DNA of 64,000 nucleotides, taken from the NCBI GenBank assembly GCA_964399535.1, contig CAYNRE010000030.1, positions 96,182 to 160,181 on the forward strand. The letters are read 5' to 3'. Shown here piece by piece: positions 45,232 through 54,727 of this stretch (positions within the stretch are counted from its first letter, which is position 1; every line of letters begins with the position of its first letter). The DNA comes from CAYNRE01 sp964399535 (lineage in GTDB: Bacteria; Planctomycetota; Planctomycetia; Pirellulales; CAYNRE01). The position numbers were made by a program, and so were the translations under genes. Below the pieces are notes generated by a model. It was not told the DNA's origin and searched no databases. It was given only the letters and a program-made list of their open reading frames with translations.

Positions 45232-46533
45232 TTATTCTTTCGCGGCGCCAGGGTGCGAATTCTCGGTGGCTGGCGGTTCGCGGGCGGCCTCACCGCTCGA
45301 TCCGCCAGCGCTGACCGGGCCCTGGTCGGGCCTGGCCGGTGGCTCCCCAGGCAACGAATCGGCGCCGGGCCCGCCCTCACCCTTGGCAACCAACCGGCTC
45401 ACCGCCACGGCCAGGGCCTCGCCGGCGAGGCGATGCCCCAGCTCGTTGAAATGAAAATCGCCCGCCAGGTAAATTTCGCGGGCGGTCCTCACCTGGCTCC
45501 CTAGCGTGGGCAACAAATCGACCGTTGTCCAGCCCTTCGCGGCGGCCAATTTGAGCAAGCGCTGCCGCGTGTTCTCGGCCACCTGGTACAGGTTCTCGGG
45601 CACCGGCAGCCCGGCCTGGTGATCGACCTGTTCCTGGGCCGGTATGATGAGAAACACCGGTTCGGCGCCGTCTTGGCGAATTCGCTCGGCGAACTGGGTC
45701 CACACGGCCTCGGTCAGAGGCCAGGCCGCCTCGAGCGCCGCCGGATCGGTCATGGCCGCGATCTGGTCCTGTTTCGAATCGCGGGCCCAGAGGTGGTCGA
45801 TGACCCAGCTATAGCCCTGCCGTGCCCGGACCAAGAGCTGGCAGCGTCGGATGGTCCATTGATACCACTCTTGGTTGGTGAGCTGCTTCAATCGGCCGAT
45901 GCGGTAGGGCACTTCGATGAGCCGCCCCTCGACCAGGCGAAACGCCTTGTCGCGCGCATCGTCGGCCACGTCGTTGCCGCAAAAGGCCCCGATCACAACA
46001 ATGCGCGGCCGGTATTTCGACCCCTCTTCGCGATAGTACAAGTATTCCAGGCTAGGGCCATGGGCACTCACGCCCAGATTAATCACCTGCCAGGGCACTT
46101 CGGGCCGATCGCGCTCGAGCTGTTGCTCGAGCACGCGCACCAAGGTTCGCCCGTACTCCACGCCGTTTCCAAAGGTGAACGAATCGCCCAGGCAAACCAC
46201 CCGTAGTCGCCCGAGTTGGTCGTAAGGCACCTCCGTGTTCTCGCGCAGCCCACGGCTATTGGTACGGACGTGGTAGGCCTGACCCCAGTAGAATTCCTCG
46301 TTTAGGCCACCGCGGTGGCGAAAGCGGTAAACCGGGTGGGCCAGGTACCAGCTGGAGTTCTCGCGGGGATCAAGAGGCAACCACCACCGCAGGAGCCCTT
46401 CGGCCAAGAGCAGGGCGAGTGCCAAACTGAGCGCGATCCCGACGAGCCGTACCTGCCAACGCAGGCGACGCTGCGCTCGCTGCGGGGGGCGCAGCGGCGC
46501 CGTGGAGGGCGAGGACGAAGCTGACTCGGTCAC
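45232..46533 (-). CDS. Membrane-anchored SGNH/GDSL hydrolase
   Basis: A 433-residue protein. A proline-rich start and one membrane helix (residues about 30-50) are followed by an SGNH domain: GDSFTFGNG with Ser118, GND in the third block (IGAFCGNDV) and DFHFNELGH with the catalytic Asp/His. Such enzymes add or remove acyl groups on exported polysaccharides or lipids (AlgJ/PatB-like). A low-complexity Pro/Gly tail ends it. GTG start with GGGAG 6 nt upstream. It opens the block that runs to the PPTase. Confidence 0.82.
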   Translation of the reverse strand: MTESASSSPSTAPLRPPQRAQRRLRWQVRLVGIALSLALALLLAEGLLRWWLPLDPRENSSWYLAHPVYRFRHRGGLNEEFYWGQAYHVRTNSRGLRENTEVPYDQLGRLRVVCLGDSFTFGNGVEYGRTLVRVLEQQLERDRPEVPWQVINLGVSAHGPSLEYLYYREEGSKYRPRIVVIGAFCGNDVADDARDKAFRLVEGRLIEVPYRIGRLKQLTNQEWYQWTIRRCQLLVRARQGYSWVIDHLWARDSKQDQIAAMTDPAALEAAWPLTEAVWTQFAERIRQDGAEPVFLIIPAQEQVDHQAGLPVPENLYQVAENTRQRLLKLAAAKGWTTVDLLPTLGSQVRTAREIYLAGDFHFNELGHRLAGEALAVAVSRLVAKGEGGPGADSLPGEPPARPDQGPVSAGGSSGEAAREPPATENSHPGAAKE

Positions 46534-46676
46534 AAAGTCTCCCGCAGGGCCGGTGACGCACTACGAGGCGGCTCGGACCGCTCGGCGAATATCAGGTCGT
46601 CCACCCTTGGACAACGTAACCATCCGCGCGCTACCCCATTCGAGGGTACCGAAGGTTCGCGGCTGTTGCCGGGTGC

Positions 46677-46919
46677 TCACTTGGTGCGAGCTCGCTTTTG
46701 CACCGGACCGACCACTTCCACGGTTATTGGAACTCCGTCGATCTCGGTGGGCAACGTGGTTTCCGGCGGAGGGTCGCTTGGCAAGTTGACCTTCAGCGCG
46801 TAAAGCCCATGCCCGAGGGGCTGGATACCGATGGCGACCTGCCCGACCATCGCGCCCAGAAGCTCCGCGGCCTTGGCTTTGGCCGCGCGAACCTCGTCAA
46901 TCGGCCGACCGCTGGTCAT
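46677..46919 (-). CDS. 80-residue protein coupled to a chymotrypsin-fold protease
   Basis: An 80-residue soluble protein, mainly one helix (DEVRAAKAKAAELLGAM) followed by strands (QVAIGIQPLGHGLYALKVNLP and VPITVEVVGPVQ). No signal peptide. Its ATG overlaps the protease stop (ATGA at 46916-46919), so translation is coupled. No family recognised. The QVAIGIQPLGHGLYAL and IDGVPITVEVVGP pieces recall the strand pattern of protease pro-domains or inhibitors, which would fit a partner or inhibitor role. This is inference. Confidence 0.62.
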   Translation of the reverse strand: MTSGRPIDEVRAAKAKAAELLGAMVGQVAIGIQPLGHGLYALKVNLPSDPPPETTLPTEIDGVPITVEVVGPVQKRARTK

Positions 46920-47977
46920 AGGTGGAGTTCCACGTCCAGTGCGTCCAGTGCGTCGGAGAGCCCATTGGCGTACGTCAGCCCTTTGCCGTTCGACCCGCCT
47001 CGTTCGCTACCGGCGAAAAGTAGCCCAATGCCAAGGTTTGCACCGTCCACGATCAAAGAGCCGCTGTCTCCTGAATCGCTGAACGGGCGCTGGCCCGTCC
47101 CCTCGATCTCGATCTGACCGTCGAAGCGTATCGTACCCAAAGCATTATTATACGGTACCCAGACCTGGTCGACTTCAATCGCGGTGATCCTGCCCCTGGT
47201 TTGGCCGGTCGTGCGGCCAACCTTGTATACGTAAGCGCGGGGTGGCAAATCGGCCGCGGAACCCAATCCCTGCAGCGCACCCCGGTTACCGACGCTGGTG
47301 GGGTTGATTTCGATTTCGTCGCTTAGGTTCCCCAGGGCCGCGTCGACCCCATTCAGGCCGGTTTTTCGGAGGCGGATGAACCGGCCCAACCAGCCAATCT
47401 GGGAAGTTGGTAAACTGCCGCCGTCGAGGGTGCCCTGTTGAACGATCGGATCCCCTTGGGAATTGGCGTTTTCGCCGGCGATCACGTGGTTGTTCGTGAG
47501 CAGCGACACGTAGTAGGGCCGTTTCTTACCAATCACAAAACACCCCAGCGTGCCGGCAACGATTACCTCGGCGGGAACGTCGCTGATCGACGACCCGATT
47601 CGCAGCGGCCGGCGTCGGCTCCGATAGTATTGGGCACTCGTAACGCTCAAGGCGCGCTTGACGACCTGGCCGACAAAACGCACGTCGACTTCACCCTTGG
47701 CGCGATTGCGAATCAATTCGGTCGCAGCCTGAACCTGAGGGCCCCCCTGCTGTTGTCGAATCGCTAGTACAAACTGGTTAGGGCCGCGCCTCGACACGCC
47801 CAGGGCCAAGCTCTTTAGGGCCGTGAGTTGGGCAGCTCGACTGGCGCTTCCCCGCCGCCGAGGCGAAGCGGACAACGTCGACTCAACCCCTTCCAGTGAG
47901 TGGCCCGTCATCGGAGCCGCGTCACGAACCCCTTCAAACAACTCTTGCTTCAGTTGGCGAACACTTTCTAAGCGCAT
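46916..47977 (-). CDS. Chymotrypsin-fold serine protease-like protein
   Basis: A 353-residue protein without a signal peptide. The trypsin-type triad is visible: His164 in LLTNNHVIAG, Asp212 in LNGVDAALG and Ser305 in SDSGDSGSLIVD. VGRTTGQTRGRI (253-264) is a conserved loop in this group of bacterial proteases. The N-terminal 130 residues are basic and helical, and may be a pro-region. The start is ATG 47977 with AAGGGG about 10 nt upstream. A small downstream gene overlaps it. Cytoplasmic location is inferred; the target is unknown. Confidence 0.78.
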   Translation of the reverse strand: MRLESVRQLKQELFEGVRDAAPMTGHSLEGVESTLSASPRRRGSASRAAQLTALKSLALGVSRRGPNQFVLAIRQQQGGPQVQAATELIRNRAKGEVDVRFVGQVVKRALSVTSAQYYRSRRRPLRIGSSISDVPAEVIVAGTLGCFVIGKKRPYYVSLLTNNHVIAGENANSQGDPIVQQGTLDGGSLPTSQIGWLGRFIRLRKTGLNGVDAALGNLSDEIEINPTSVGNRGALQGLGSAADLPPRAYVYKVGRTTGQTRGRITAIEVDQVWVPYNNALGTIRFDGQIEIEGTGQRPFSDSGDSGSLIVDGANLGIGLLFAGSERGGSNGKGLTYANGLSDALDALDVELHL

Positions 47978-48416
47978 GGTTGGCTGCCCCTTAATGCTCA
48001 ACCCAGCGAGCACGAGCACCGGCGCCCCGCCGGTGCGGTGCAAACGGATCGAATGCGAGCAATGTACCGCTGCGGCCGAGGGCTCGCCATTTGAGGGGTC
48101 CGGCAAAAAAATACGCGCTGACAGGCACCCGCTCTCCCCCCACCTGCCGGGGCCGATCGCGCCTAAGTCGTTTGGCGAACACGACCGGGCCGCACGATGA
48201 GGGGGGCCGCACGCCGCGGCCCCTTGTGGGGCGCGAGCTCGCCACTACAATCCGCCCGGTGGCTGCCGCGTTCCCAGCAAGCTGTTTCTCTGGGGGGCAA
48301 CGATCTGCCGGGGACCGCATCGGCGCGTCGCACGGAAGGCAGATCCGGGCGCGAGGTCCCGCACCTCGCGCCGGCGGTGGCCGAGTTCTTGTTCCGGTTC
48401 GTTCAGGAGGTGAAGC
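47978..48416. other. 439-nt gap between divergent protease and peptide genes
   Basis: I see no gene, repeat or clear promoter here. The protease promoter (minus) and the peptide-gene promoter (plus) must lie within it. Confidence 0.4.
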
Positions 48417-48551
48417 ATGCTACGTCGTTTGGTATTGATCGGATTGTTGACGACCATTCTGGGCAGCCTCTGGGCCGACGATGCCTCGGCCGCCTGGCGC
48501 CGCCGAGGTCGCGTGCGATCGGGCGGTTGCTCGAGCTGCCAGTTGCGGTAG
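48417..48551 (+). CDS. 44-residue secreted Cys-containing peptide
   Basis: A short gene with an excellent binding site (AGGAGG 6 nt before the ATG). The product starts with MLRRLVLIGLLTTILGSLWA, a signal peptide (cleavage near ADDASA), leaving a basic peptide of about 18 residues with RRRGRVRSGGCSSCQLR. The CxxC pair could bind a metal or form a disulfide. It stops at TAG 48549-48551. No family recognised. The next 160 nt downstream show no second gene. Confidence 0.62.
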   Translation: MLRRLVLIGLLTTILGSLWADDASAAWRRRGRVRSGGCSSCQLR

Positions 48552-48713
48552 CCGGAAAACCCGCTGCTGGCCGGGTCCTCGGACCGCGTCCAGTGGCGGA
48601 TGCATCGAAAACGGATGCGCTCCGCGCCGAAGCATCGTTCGCGGAATATCGCCGTCCCGCGGGGGTTCCCGGTCGCTCGCGGCCCGGAACCCCCGTTGGT
48701 TTTCCCACCCCGT

Positions 48714-50078
48714 TCACGCCGGCGGGCGCAGATCGACCAGGTCGCGTGCCAACCCCTGAAACTGGTTATCGGCCAGGGTGATTTCTCGGGTCTGGGCCCC
48801 GATGCGTATCCCAATTCGCCCCTCGGGCCGGCGGTTTTCGACAATGCGATTGGCCGCCAGGACTACTCCCTCGGTTTGGCCCTCCACGTCGATGGCCGCC
48901 GCCTCGGCGCCGCCGCTGTCGCTCACTTCGTTCCGCTCGAAGCGGTTCCCGTGGGGAGCAAAGGCGTAGCCCCGCTCGGGCCGAAAGGCGATGCCGCACT
49001 CGCGGCTGGCGTGAATCTGGTTTCCGACCACCAGGTTGTGCGTATCGCGATGCCCGATCGAAAGCCCCACCCGGTTTTCGAGCAAGCGGTTTCCCTCGGC
49101 CAGCGCGTAGCGCACGCCCCAGCAGAAAAACAGTCCGATATCGCACCGCTCGACGCGATTGCCGATGATTCTGGGGCGCTGCGAACCAGAACCCGGGTGC
49201 AGTCCCAGCCCGGCGTGGTCGTGGCTGTGGCAGGCTTCGACCCGAACGTCGTGGGCAATCTGGAAGCTGATTCCATCGCCGTTGTAGTTGCGAGCCGTCA
49301 CTTCGCGAATGACCACTCCGGCCACGTCCTGGAGGAAGATGCAACCGGCGTAGTTTCCGTCCAGGTTTTCGTTCTGAGCGCGGTTGCCGTCGAGCGCCAG
49401 CCGCTCGATGGCCAGATGGGTCAGTCCGTCTTCGCCCGCAACGAGCGGGAAGAGCGTGGCACAGGTGGTTTCGCCCAGTTGCCAGAAGTTCTCCCGGAGC
49501 GGCCGGTCGAGCTTGAAGCGATTGCCACTCCGAGCCACCAGGGTGCGCTTAACGATCTGAGCTCCCCCGTGGTGCGGATTGGTGGTCCTCAGCCGAATGC
49601 CATCGCCGACGCGAAATCCGCTGGCATCGCTCAAGGTGATTTCCTGGTCGAACCAATCCGAGTCGGCGGCCAGCGTGGTCGATACCGAGGGCTCTTTCCA
49701 GAGGATGGTCTCGTCGCCGCTACCGAGAAGGCGCACGCCCGAGGCCAGGTAAACGGCGTTTCGCATGCGGTACTTGCCGGGAAGCAGGTGAACCGTGCCA
49801 CCGCCGCGCCGGGCTACGGAATCGACGGCTGCCTGAATCACTTTCTCGGTGGTGCCCACCAGGTCGGCATCGCTCGGCCCTACGGTCAGCGTCAGCCGCT
49901 CTTCCCAAACAGGCTGGCTGGCTGTGTCGCCCGAGGTTTGCCGCGGCTGCGTTACCGGCGGGGGCTCTTCGGCCCTAGCGCGTGGCCAGCCGGCGGCCTG
50001 GGCGCTCAGGGCCCCCAGAGTGCCAAGAAACTGGCGGCGCCCCAATCTCAGTCGCGCGCAGAAGCGTGGTGGTTGCAT
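48714..50078 (-). CDS. Tat-exported right-handed beta-helix protein
   Basis: A 454-residue protein. LGRRQFLGTLGALSAQAAG is a Tat-type leader. Residues about 75-110 (VIQAAVDSVARRGGGTVHLLPGKY) open a pectate-lyase-like beta-helix, with coils such as IIGNRVERCDIGLFF, LVVGNQIHASRECGIAF and VVLAANRIVENRRPEG. Such proteins bind or cleave polysaccharides outside the cytoplasm. No catalytic residues of a named lyase family can be assigned. It lies 68 nt after the ThuA-domain gene on the same strand. Confidence 0.8.
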   Translation of the reverse strand: MQPPRFCARLRLGRRQFLGTLGALSAQAAGWPRARAEEPPPVTQPRQTSGDTASQPVWEERLTLTVGPSDADLVGTTEKVIQAAVDSVARRGGGTVHLLPGKYRMRNAVYLASGVRLLGSGDETILWKEPSVSTTLAADSDWFDQEITLSDASGFRVGDGIRLRTTNPHHGGAQIVKRTLVARSGNRFKLDRPLRENFWQLGETTCATLFPLVAGEDGLTHLAIERLALDGNRAQNENLDGNYAGCIFLQDVAGVVIREVTARNYNGDGISFQIAHDVRVEACHSHDHAGLGLHPGSGSQRPRIIGNRVERCDIGLFFCWGVRYALAEGNRLLENRVGLSIGHRDTHNLVVGNQIHASRECGIAFRPERGYAFAPHGNRFERNEVSDSGGAEAAAIDVEGQTEGVVLAANRIVENRRPEGRIGIRIGAQTREITLADNQFQGLARDLVDLRPPA

Positions 50079-50146
50079 GGAATTGGCACCTTGATTCTCC
50101 AGAAGCTGGCCGGCGACGCCCGCCAGCCGACTCGGTACCCCCGCGA

Positions 50147-51205
50147 TTAATCTTCAACCAGGTCACTGGGCCGCAGGCCGGTCCGAAATCCGCCGAAGCG
50201 AAAGGGGGTCGGCTGAAATTCGCCGACCAGGTCCACCGACGCCGTGGCATCGATCGCCTCGTCCAGCCCGAGCGCCCAATAACAGGCGTTTACCAACAGC
50301 CGGCGCAGGCCCTCGCTCGCTAGGTCTTGCGAGGCGCCCATGGTGGTGGTGAATACCCGGGCCGTCTTTCCGCTCTCGACCGGGACCAGGCGGCACCAGG
50401 CAATCGGCATCATCGGCGAGTTCTTGGGGCCTTCAACCGGCGGGTCGTCGGGTTTCATGCCTGCCACCACCTGGCCCAGCACCAACGGGGTTATGGTGCC
50501 GTCGTCGGGCAGGTGAACCGTGTAGACGTCGGTCGGGCCCCAGATGCCGCCGTCTTTAATTCCACGCAAAATGGGGTGGTCGGCCGCTCCGGGGGCCAGC
50601 AGCCCTCGCGTGCTTTCGCTGCCGTGGGCACCATGGTGGGCCACCCAGGTCTCGCCCAGATAGTGGCGCCCGAACCCGCCGCGCCAGGGGCCGTCGGCCG
50701 AGTGGTTCCAGGTGTACTGGCGGAACTTCGACGTTTCGTCCAGGTCGAAGGCATGCGTCGCCGTGCGGAGCGCTACGATCGGCCGGCCCGATTGTGCGTA
50801 GCCAGCCAGCTGGGCCATCTGCTCGTCGGGCAGGTTGCGAAACCGGGTGAAAAGCACCAGCAGGTCGGCCGTTTCAAGTTGCTCGAGCCCGGGGATGTTG
50901 TCGCGCAGGTTGGGGTTGATCTGACCGGTTTTCGGATCGATTGCGAACAGCACCGTGCAGCGAAATCCATGATGCCTGGCCAGAATCTTGGCCAACTGCG
51001 GCAGGGTTTCCTCAGAGCGGTATTCTTCGTCGCCGCTAACCAGCACGATGTGCTTGGCCGCGCCCGGGCCGCTGCCGGGTTGAAGCGACAGCCAGGGCTC
51101 GTGGGCCTGCGCCAGGCTGGCCAGGGCGACGGTTCCCAGCAGGGCCAAGACCGTTCGGTGCGTCCAGGTCGAGCCAGCCAGCGCCGCCAAAGTACACGGT
51201 TGCAT
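50147..51205 (-). CDS. Exported ThuA-domain protein
   Basis: A 352-residue protein. The signal peptide is residues 1-34 (VLALLGTVALASLAQA, cleavage before HEPW). The ThuA (trehalose-utilisation-like, GATase1-fold) domain covers about 50-290, with KHIVLVSGDEEYRSEETLP, FTRFRNLPDEQMAQLAGY, RTATHAFD and HGAHGSES. Planctomycetes often pair ThuA proteins with sugar oxidoreductases and c-type cytochromes. GGAGAAAG lies before the ATG at 51205. The reaction is unknown. Confidence 0.85.
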   Translation of the reverse strand: MQPCTLAALAGSTWTHRTVLALLGTVALASLAQAHEPWLSLQPGSGPGAAKHIVLVSGDEEYRSEETLPQLAKILARHHGFRCTVLFAIDPKTGQINPNLRDNIPGLEQLETADLLVLFTRFRNLPDEQMAQLAGYAQSGRPIVALRTATHAFDLDETSKFRQYTWNHSADGPWRGGFGRHYLGETWVAHHGAHGSESTRGLLAPGAADHPILRGIKDGGIWGPTDVYTVHLPDDGTITPLVLGQVVAGMKPDDPPVEGPKNSPMMPIAWCRLVPVESGKTARVFTTTMGASQDLASEGLRRLLVNACYWALGLDEAIDATASVDLVGEFQPTPFRFGGFRTGLRPSDLVED

Positions 51206-51405
51206 GAACTTTCTCCGTCGGGATATCCGCTCCAAGAAACTGAGCGCGAGCCTGGGCCCAAAGGGCAGGCCCTCGACCCAGGTGGCGGCGGCGCAGTTGC
51301 CAGGGGGGCAGGAGCCGCGCGGGTATTGTGACTCGGGCGGCGGGGGCAAACAAGCAAAGCCGTCCGAGCGGCGGACTGCGGCGACGGCCGGCCCGAGCCG
51401 GGGCC

Positions 51406-52092
51406 CTAGCGAGCCATCGGCACGACGTAGAGGACCACGGCCACGAAATGCAGGGCACTGCCCCCCATCACGAACAAGTGCCAGATGGCGTGGAAAAAGC
51501 GCCGCGAATCGAGCACGTAAAAAATTGTGCCCAGGCTGTACAACAGCCCTCCGCCGACCAGCCACATCACGGCCGAAAACGGCATGGTTTCCACCAGCGG
51601 TTTGGCGGCGACCAGGCCCAGCCAGCCCATGGCCAGGTACAACACCAGCGAAACCACTTCGTACTGCGACCAGAAGCGCAGCTTAAAGGCGATTCCCAGG
51701 GCCGCGAGCAACCAAATCGCAGTCAGCAAGATCGGCCCCCAGGGGCGCGGCAACACCAGCAGCGTAAAGGGGGTATAGGTACCGGCGATGAGCAGGTAAA
51801 TGCTCAGGTGGTCGACCACCCGCAGCCACTCTTTCCACTCGGGATGCGAGGTCGAGTGGTACAGCGTCGAAGCCGTATACAGGGCCACCAGCGTGCAGCC
51901 GTAAATGCCGCAACCGACCAGGTGCCAGGCGGTGCCCCGGGCGCTCGTCATGCTAATCAGGCTCCAGAGCCCGATCACCGAAAGCACGGCCCCCAGCCCG
52001 TGGGTCAAACCGTTGACGATTTCCTGTTCCCAATCGTGAGCCGCGGGCGTGGTGACGGTCGAGGCGACGGTCGATGATTCACGAGTCCGCAT
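51406..52092 (-). CDS. Hemolysin III/PAQR-family membrane protein
   Basis: A 228-residue protein with seven membrane helices. The family zinc-site pieces are present: ASTLYHSTSHPEW, VDHLSIYLLIAGTYTPFTL and HAIWHLFVMGGSALHF. HlyIII/YqfA relatives affect membrane lipid handling; bacterial function is poorly known. The start is ATG 52092. It is divergent from the GT2 gene across a 485-nt gap (52093-52577) that contains an 8-bp hairpin (52245-52268) but no gene. Confidence 0.88.
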   Translation of the reverse strand: MRTRESSTVASTVTTPAAHDWEQEIVNGLTHGLGAVLSVIGLWSLISMTSARGTAWHLVGCGIYGCTLVALYTASTLYHSTSHPEWKEWLRVVDHLSIYLLIAGTYTPFTLLVLPRPWGPILLTAIWLLAALGIAFKLRFWSQYEVVSLVLYLAMGWLGLVAAKPLVETMPFSAVMWLVGGGLLYSLGTIFYVLDSRRFFHAIWHLFVMGGSALHFVAVVLYVVPMAR

Positions 52093-52577
52093 CGGTTCCT
52101 CGCAATTTGGGAAACCTCGGGCTGGGCTCGTCGCGGGGTAACCCCCCCGCCGAGCGCACTAGAACCCAAGCGAATCGGGCTGTATCGATTCTGAACGGAA
52201 GCTGCGCCGTACGCAAGCACCTCGGCGACGAACGTCTTCGGGCCTGCCGGCCAACTTGCAGGCCGGCATCTAGCACCAAAGCCCCCATCGACTGATTATC
52301 GTTCGGTGGGCCCTGGCGCGTGAAGCCGAGGGCACAATTCGACCGGCATAAGCCGCAAGGTTTGCGCCGCTCGAAAACGCCGCTTGGCCGGGTCGCGACT
52401 TGCCGCGACGATGGACTTCGGGCGCCCCGTTCTGGCCGTGCGGCTTGGCCCCACCCCAATGGCGGCATCGGCCCCGCTTTTTTGGATTATACTCGCACCT
52501 ATTCGGTTGCTTTCCGTGGCAAACGGCCTGGCACTAGGGGCGCGGCCGTGGGCGACCAGAAACCGCTTGCTGGAAAT

Positions 52578-53615
52578 ATGACCGAACTCGACGCCAAGTT
52601 GTTTCGTGCCACGCCGCGGCGCTTCGACGCCAGCACGGTGGTTTCGGTCGTCGTTCCCTGTTACGACGAAGCCGAGGTGCTGCCGCACCTGTTCCAGCGC
52701 CTGTCTCGGGTGGCGGACACTTGGGGCACCGATTACGAGGTGGTGCTCGTCGACGACGGCTCCAGCGACTCAACCTGGCAGACGATCGCCGATTTTCATC
52801 GGCGAGACCCGCGCTGGAAGGGCATTCGGCTGGCCCGCAACTTCGGCCACCAAACCGCGCTCCGAGCCGGGCTGCAGGCGGCCAGCGGCGACCTGATCGC
52901 AGTGCTCGACGCCGACCTGCAAGACCCGCCCGAGGTGCTTAGCGAATTCTTCGCCCATTGGCGCCAGGGGTGCGACGTGGTGTACGGCGTACGGCGGCGC
53001 CGCCGCGAAATTTGGTGGAAGCGCTGGTCGTACCATTGGTTTTACCGCTTACTGTCGCTCCTCTCCGAAGTCGACGTGCCGATTGACGCGGGCGATTTCT
53101 GCGTTATGGACCGCCGCATTCTCAGGCTGCTGCAGCAAATGCCCGAACGGCGGCCTTTCATCCGCGGGTTGCGTTCCTGGGTCGGTTTCAACCAGTTGGC
53201 CTGCCCGTACGACCGGGCCCCGCGCGCGGCGGGAAAACCCAAATACGGTGTGGCTCGGCTGGTGGGACTGGCGATCGACGGGGTGCTTAGCTCGTCGATC
53301 ATTCCCTTGCGGATCGCCACGTTCCTGGGCGCCGGCGCTTCGCTGCTGGCATTCCTGGGTGGGGTCTTCGTGCTGCTGCTCAAGCTGGGGGAGCCGCTCC
53401 TCGAGCCTTGGGGGTTTCGCACCGTGCCGGGGAGCGCGTCGATTATCCTGGCCGTTACCTTCTTGGGGGGCATTCAACTGCTGTGCCTGGGAATTTTCGG
53501 CGAGTATCTGGGGCGCATCTACGACAACGTCAAAAGCCGGCCGCCGTTCACCGTATCGGATATGCTGGGCTGGCCCCCGTCGGCTTCGGCGCCGACTGAG
53601 CGCGAGGTTCGGTGA
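52578..53615 (+). CDS. Family 2 glycosyltransferase (GtrB/ArnC-like) with two membrane helices
   Basis: A 345-residue enzyme. VSVVVPCYDEAEV, EVVLVDDGSSDSTW, RLARNFGHQTALRAGL and VLDADLQDPPE form the nucleotide-sugar and metal site. KYGVARLVGLAIDGVLSSS precedes two helices at about 245-275 and 285-315. It should make a polyprenyl-phosphate sugar on the cytoplasmic face. Start ATG 52578 is chosen; GTG 52548, with AGGGG 8 nt upstream, would add ten residues and is equally plausible. Confidence 0.87.
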   Translation: MTELDAKLFRATPRRFDASTVVSVVVPCYDEAEVLPHLFQRLSRVADTWGTDYEVVLVDDGSSDSTWQTIADFHRRDPRWKGIRLARNFGHQTALRAGLQAASGDLIAVLDADLQDPPEVLSEFFAHWRQGCDVVYGVRRRRREIWWKRWSYHWFYRLLSLLSEVDVPIDAGDFCVMDRRILRLLQQMPERRPFIRGLRSWVGFNQLACPYDRAPRAAGKPKYGVARLVGLAIDGVLSSSIIPLRIATFLGAGASLLAFLGGVFVLLLKLGEPLLEPWGFRTVPGSASIILAVTFLGGIQLLCLGIFGEYLGRIYDNVKSRPPFTVSDMLGWPPSASAPTEREVR

Positions 53616-53860
53616 TTCGCTCCGGACGAGCCGCCACGGCTTAGCAGCGATGCGGCCCTCGTTTCGGCTCAAGCGGGGCCCATTTCGACCAGGGAGGGCC
53701 CCCAAAGCAGCAGAGCCCCGCACCCGCCGAGCGCAACCCCCATCGCTCAGGGGGGAAGTCTGACCTTGATCCCGTCGCGCGGCATCCATTAGAAGTAGGC
53801 ACGCCGCCGGGTCACCGTCGGTTTGCCAACCCCGCGCCTTTGTTTGTCTGCGAGCCCCCC

Positions 53861-54619
53861 ATGAGCCCCAAGAACCCCGACCCGGCTTCGCCGGAAAAAG
53901 GCCGGCCGAATTCCCCTCGTCCGGGCCGTGGCGCCGAGGCTGAAACCGGCGAGCTCACGCCGATGGTTCGGACCACGATCAGTCTGCTGATTTTCATCCA
54001 CTGCTTCTTCGTCTTGGCCGCGGTGGCGGCCAATTACGCCCCGGTATCGCCGCTGCGCAACCGCCTGCGCCACGTTTTTCTGCGGTTCTATCCGGAAGCA
54101 ATCGACCAGTACTTTGCCTACAACATTCACCTAACCTATGGTGAGATGGCCGACGTCGACCATGAAGTGGTGCTCCAGCTTCCGCCGGCCGAGGGGCAGA
54201 CCGAACCCGCGGTGGTCACGCTGCCCGAACCGACGCTCGAGCCCGGCATACGGCGGCGGCGCTATCAACAGTTGGCCTATTACCTGGCCCAAAGCAGCGA
54301 AGACGATGTCACCGGAGCCCTGCTGCCGCGGGCCATCGGCTCGCGTCTCATGTCCGAAAAGGGGGTCGAAGAGGTAACCCTGCGCTGCCGCGCGCACTTG
54401 CTGCAAGACATGGAAGACCTGGCCTCGGATGACCAGTCGCGGAGCGACCCGTACTCCAGTCGCTACTACCGCAACCTGTACGAAGCCCGGGTTTGGCGCG
54501 ACGGCGACAACGTCGAGCTGTATAAAATTGAAGAGCGCAGCGACACGGCCCCGGTGGCCAACCCCGGCCCGGTCGAAGCGGGCGACGACCTGCCCGGCCG
54601 TTTTCCCGGAGCCCCCTGA
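53861..54619 (+). CDS. Membrane-anchored protein paired with HTTM protein
   Basis: A 252-residue protein. A disordered N-terminus (residues 1-35, Pro/Arg-rich) precedes one membrane helix (about 38-58, TISLLIFIHCFFVLAAVAAN). The soluble part contains LRHVFLRFYPEAIDQYFAYNIHLTYG and an acidic, charged C-terminus. No family named. It lies 108 nt before the HTTM gene, and the pairing suggests a shared complex. The start is the ATG at 53861. Confidence 0.62.
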   Translation: MSPKNPDPASPEKGRPNSPRPGRGAEAETGELTPMVRTTISLLIFIHCFFVLAAVAANYAPVSPLRNRLRHVFLRFYPEAIDQYFAYNIHLTYGEMADVDHEVVLQLPPAEGQTEPAVVTLPEPTLEPGIRRRRYQQLAYYLAQSSEDDVTGALLPRAIGSRLMSEKGVEEVTLRCRAHLLQDMEDLASDDQSRSDPYSSRYYRNLYEARVWRDGDNVELYKIEERSDTAPVANPGPVEAGDDLPGRFPGAP

Positions 54620-54727
54620 CCCAGCGGACCGCACCCGGCCGCCGCTTGGTTCGCTGCCTGGTTAGCGGCGGGCCGCGGCCCACGCGGGCGAATTTGTCCA
54701 TCGCCAAGGCCCACGGACGACCCAGCC

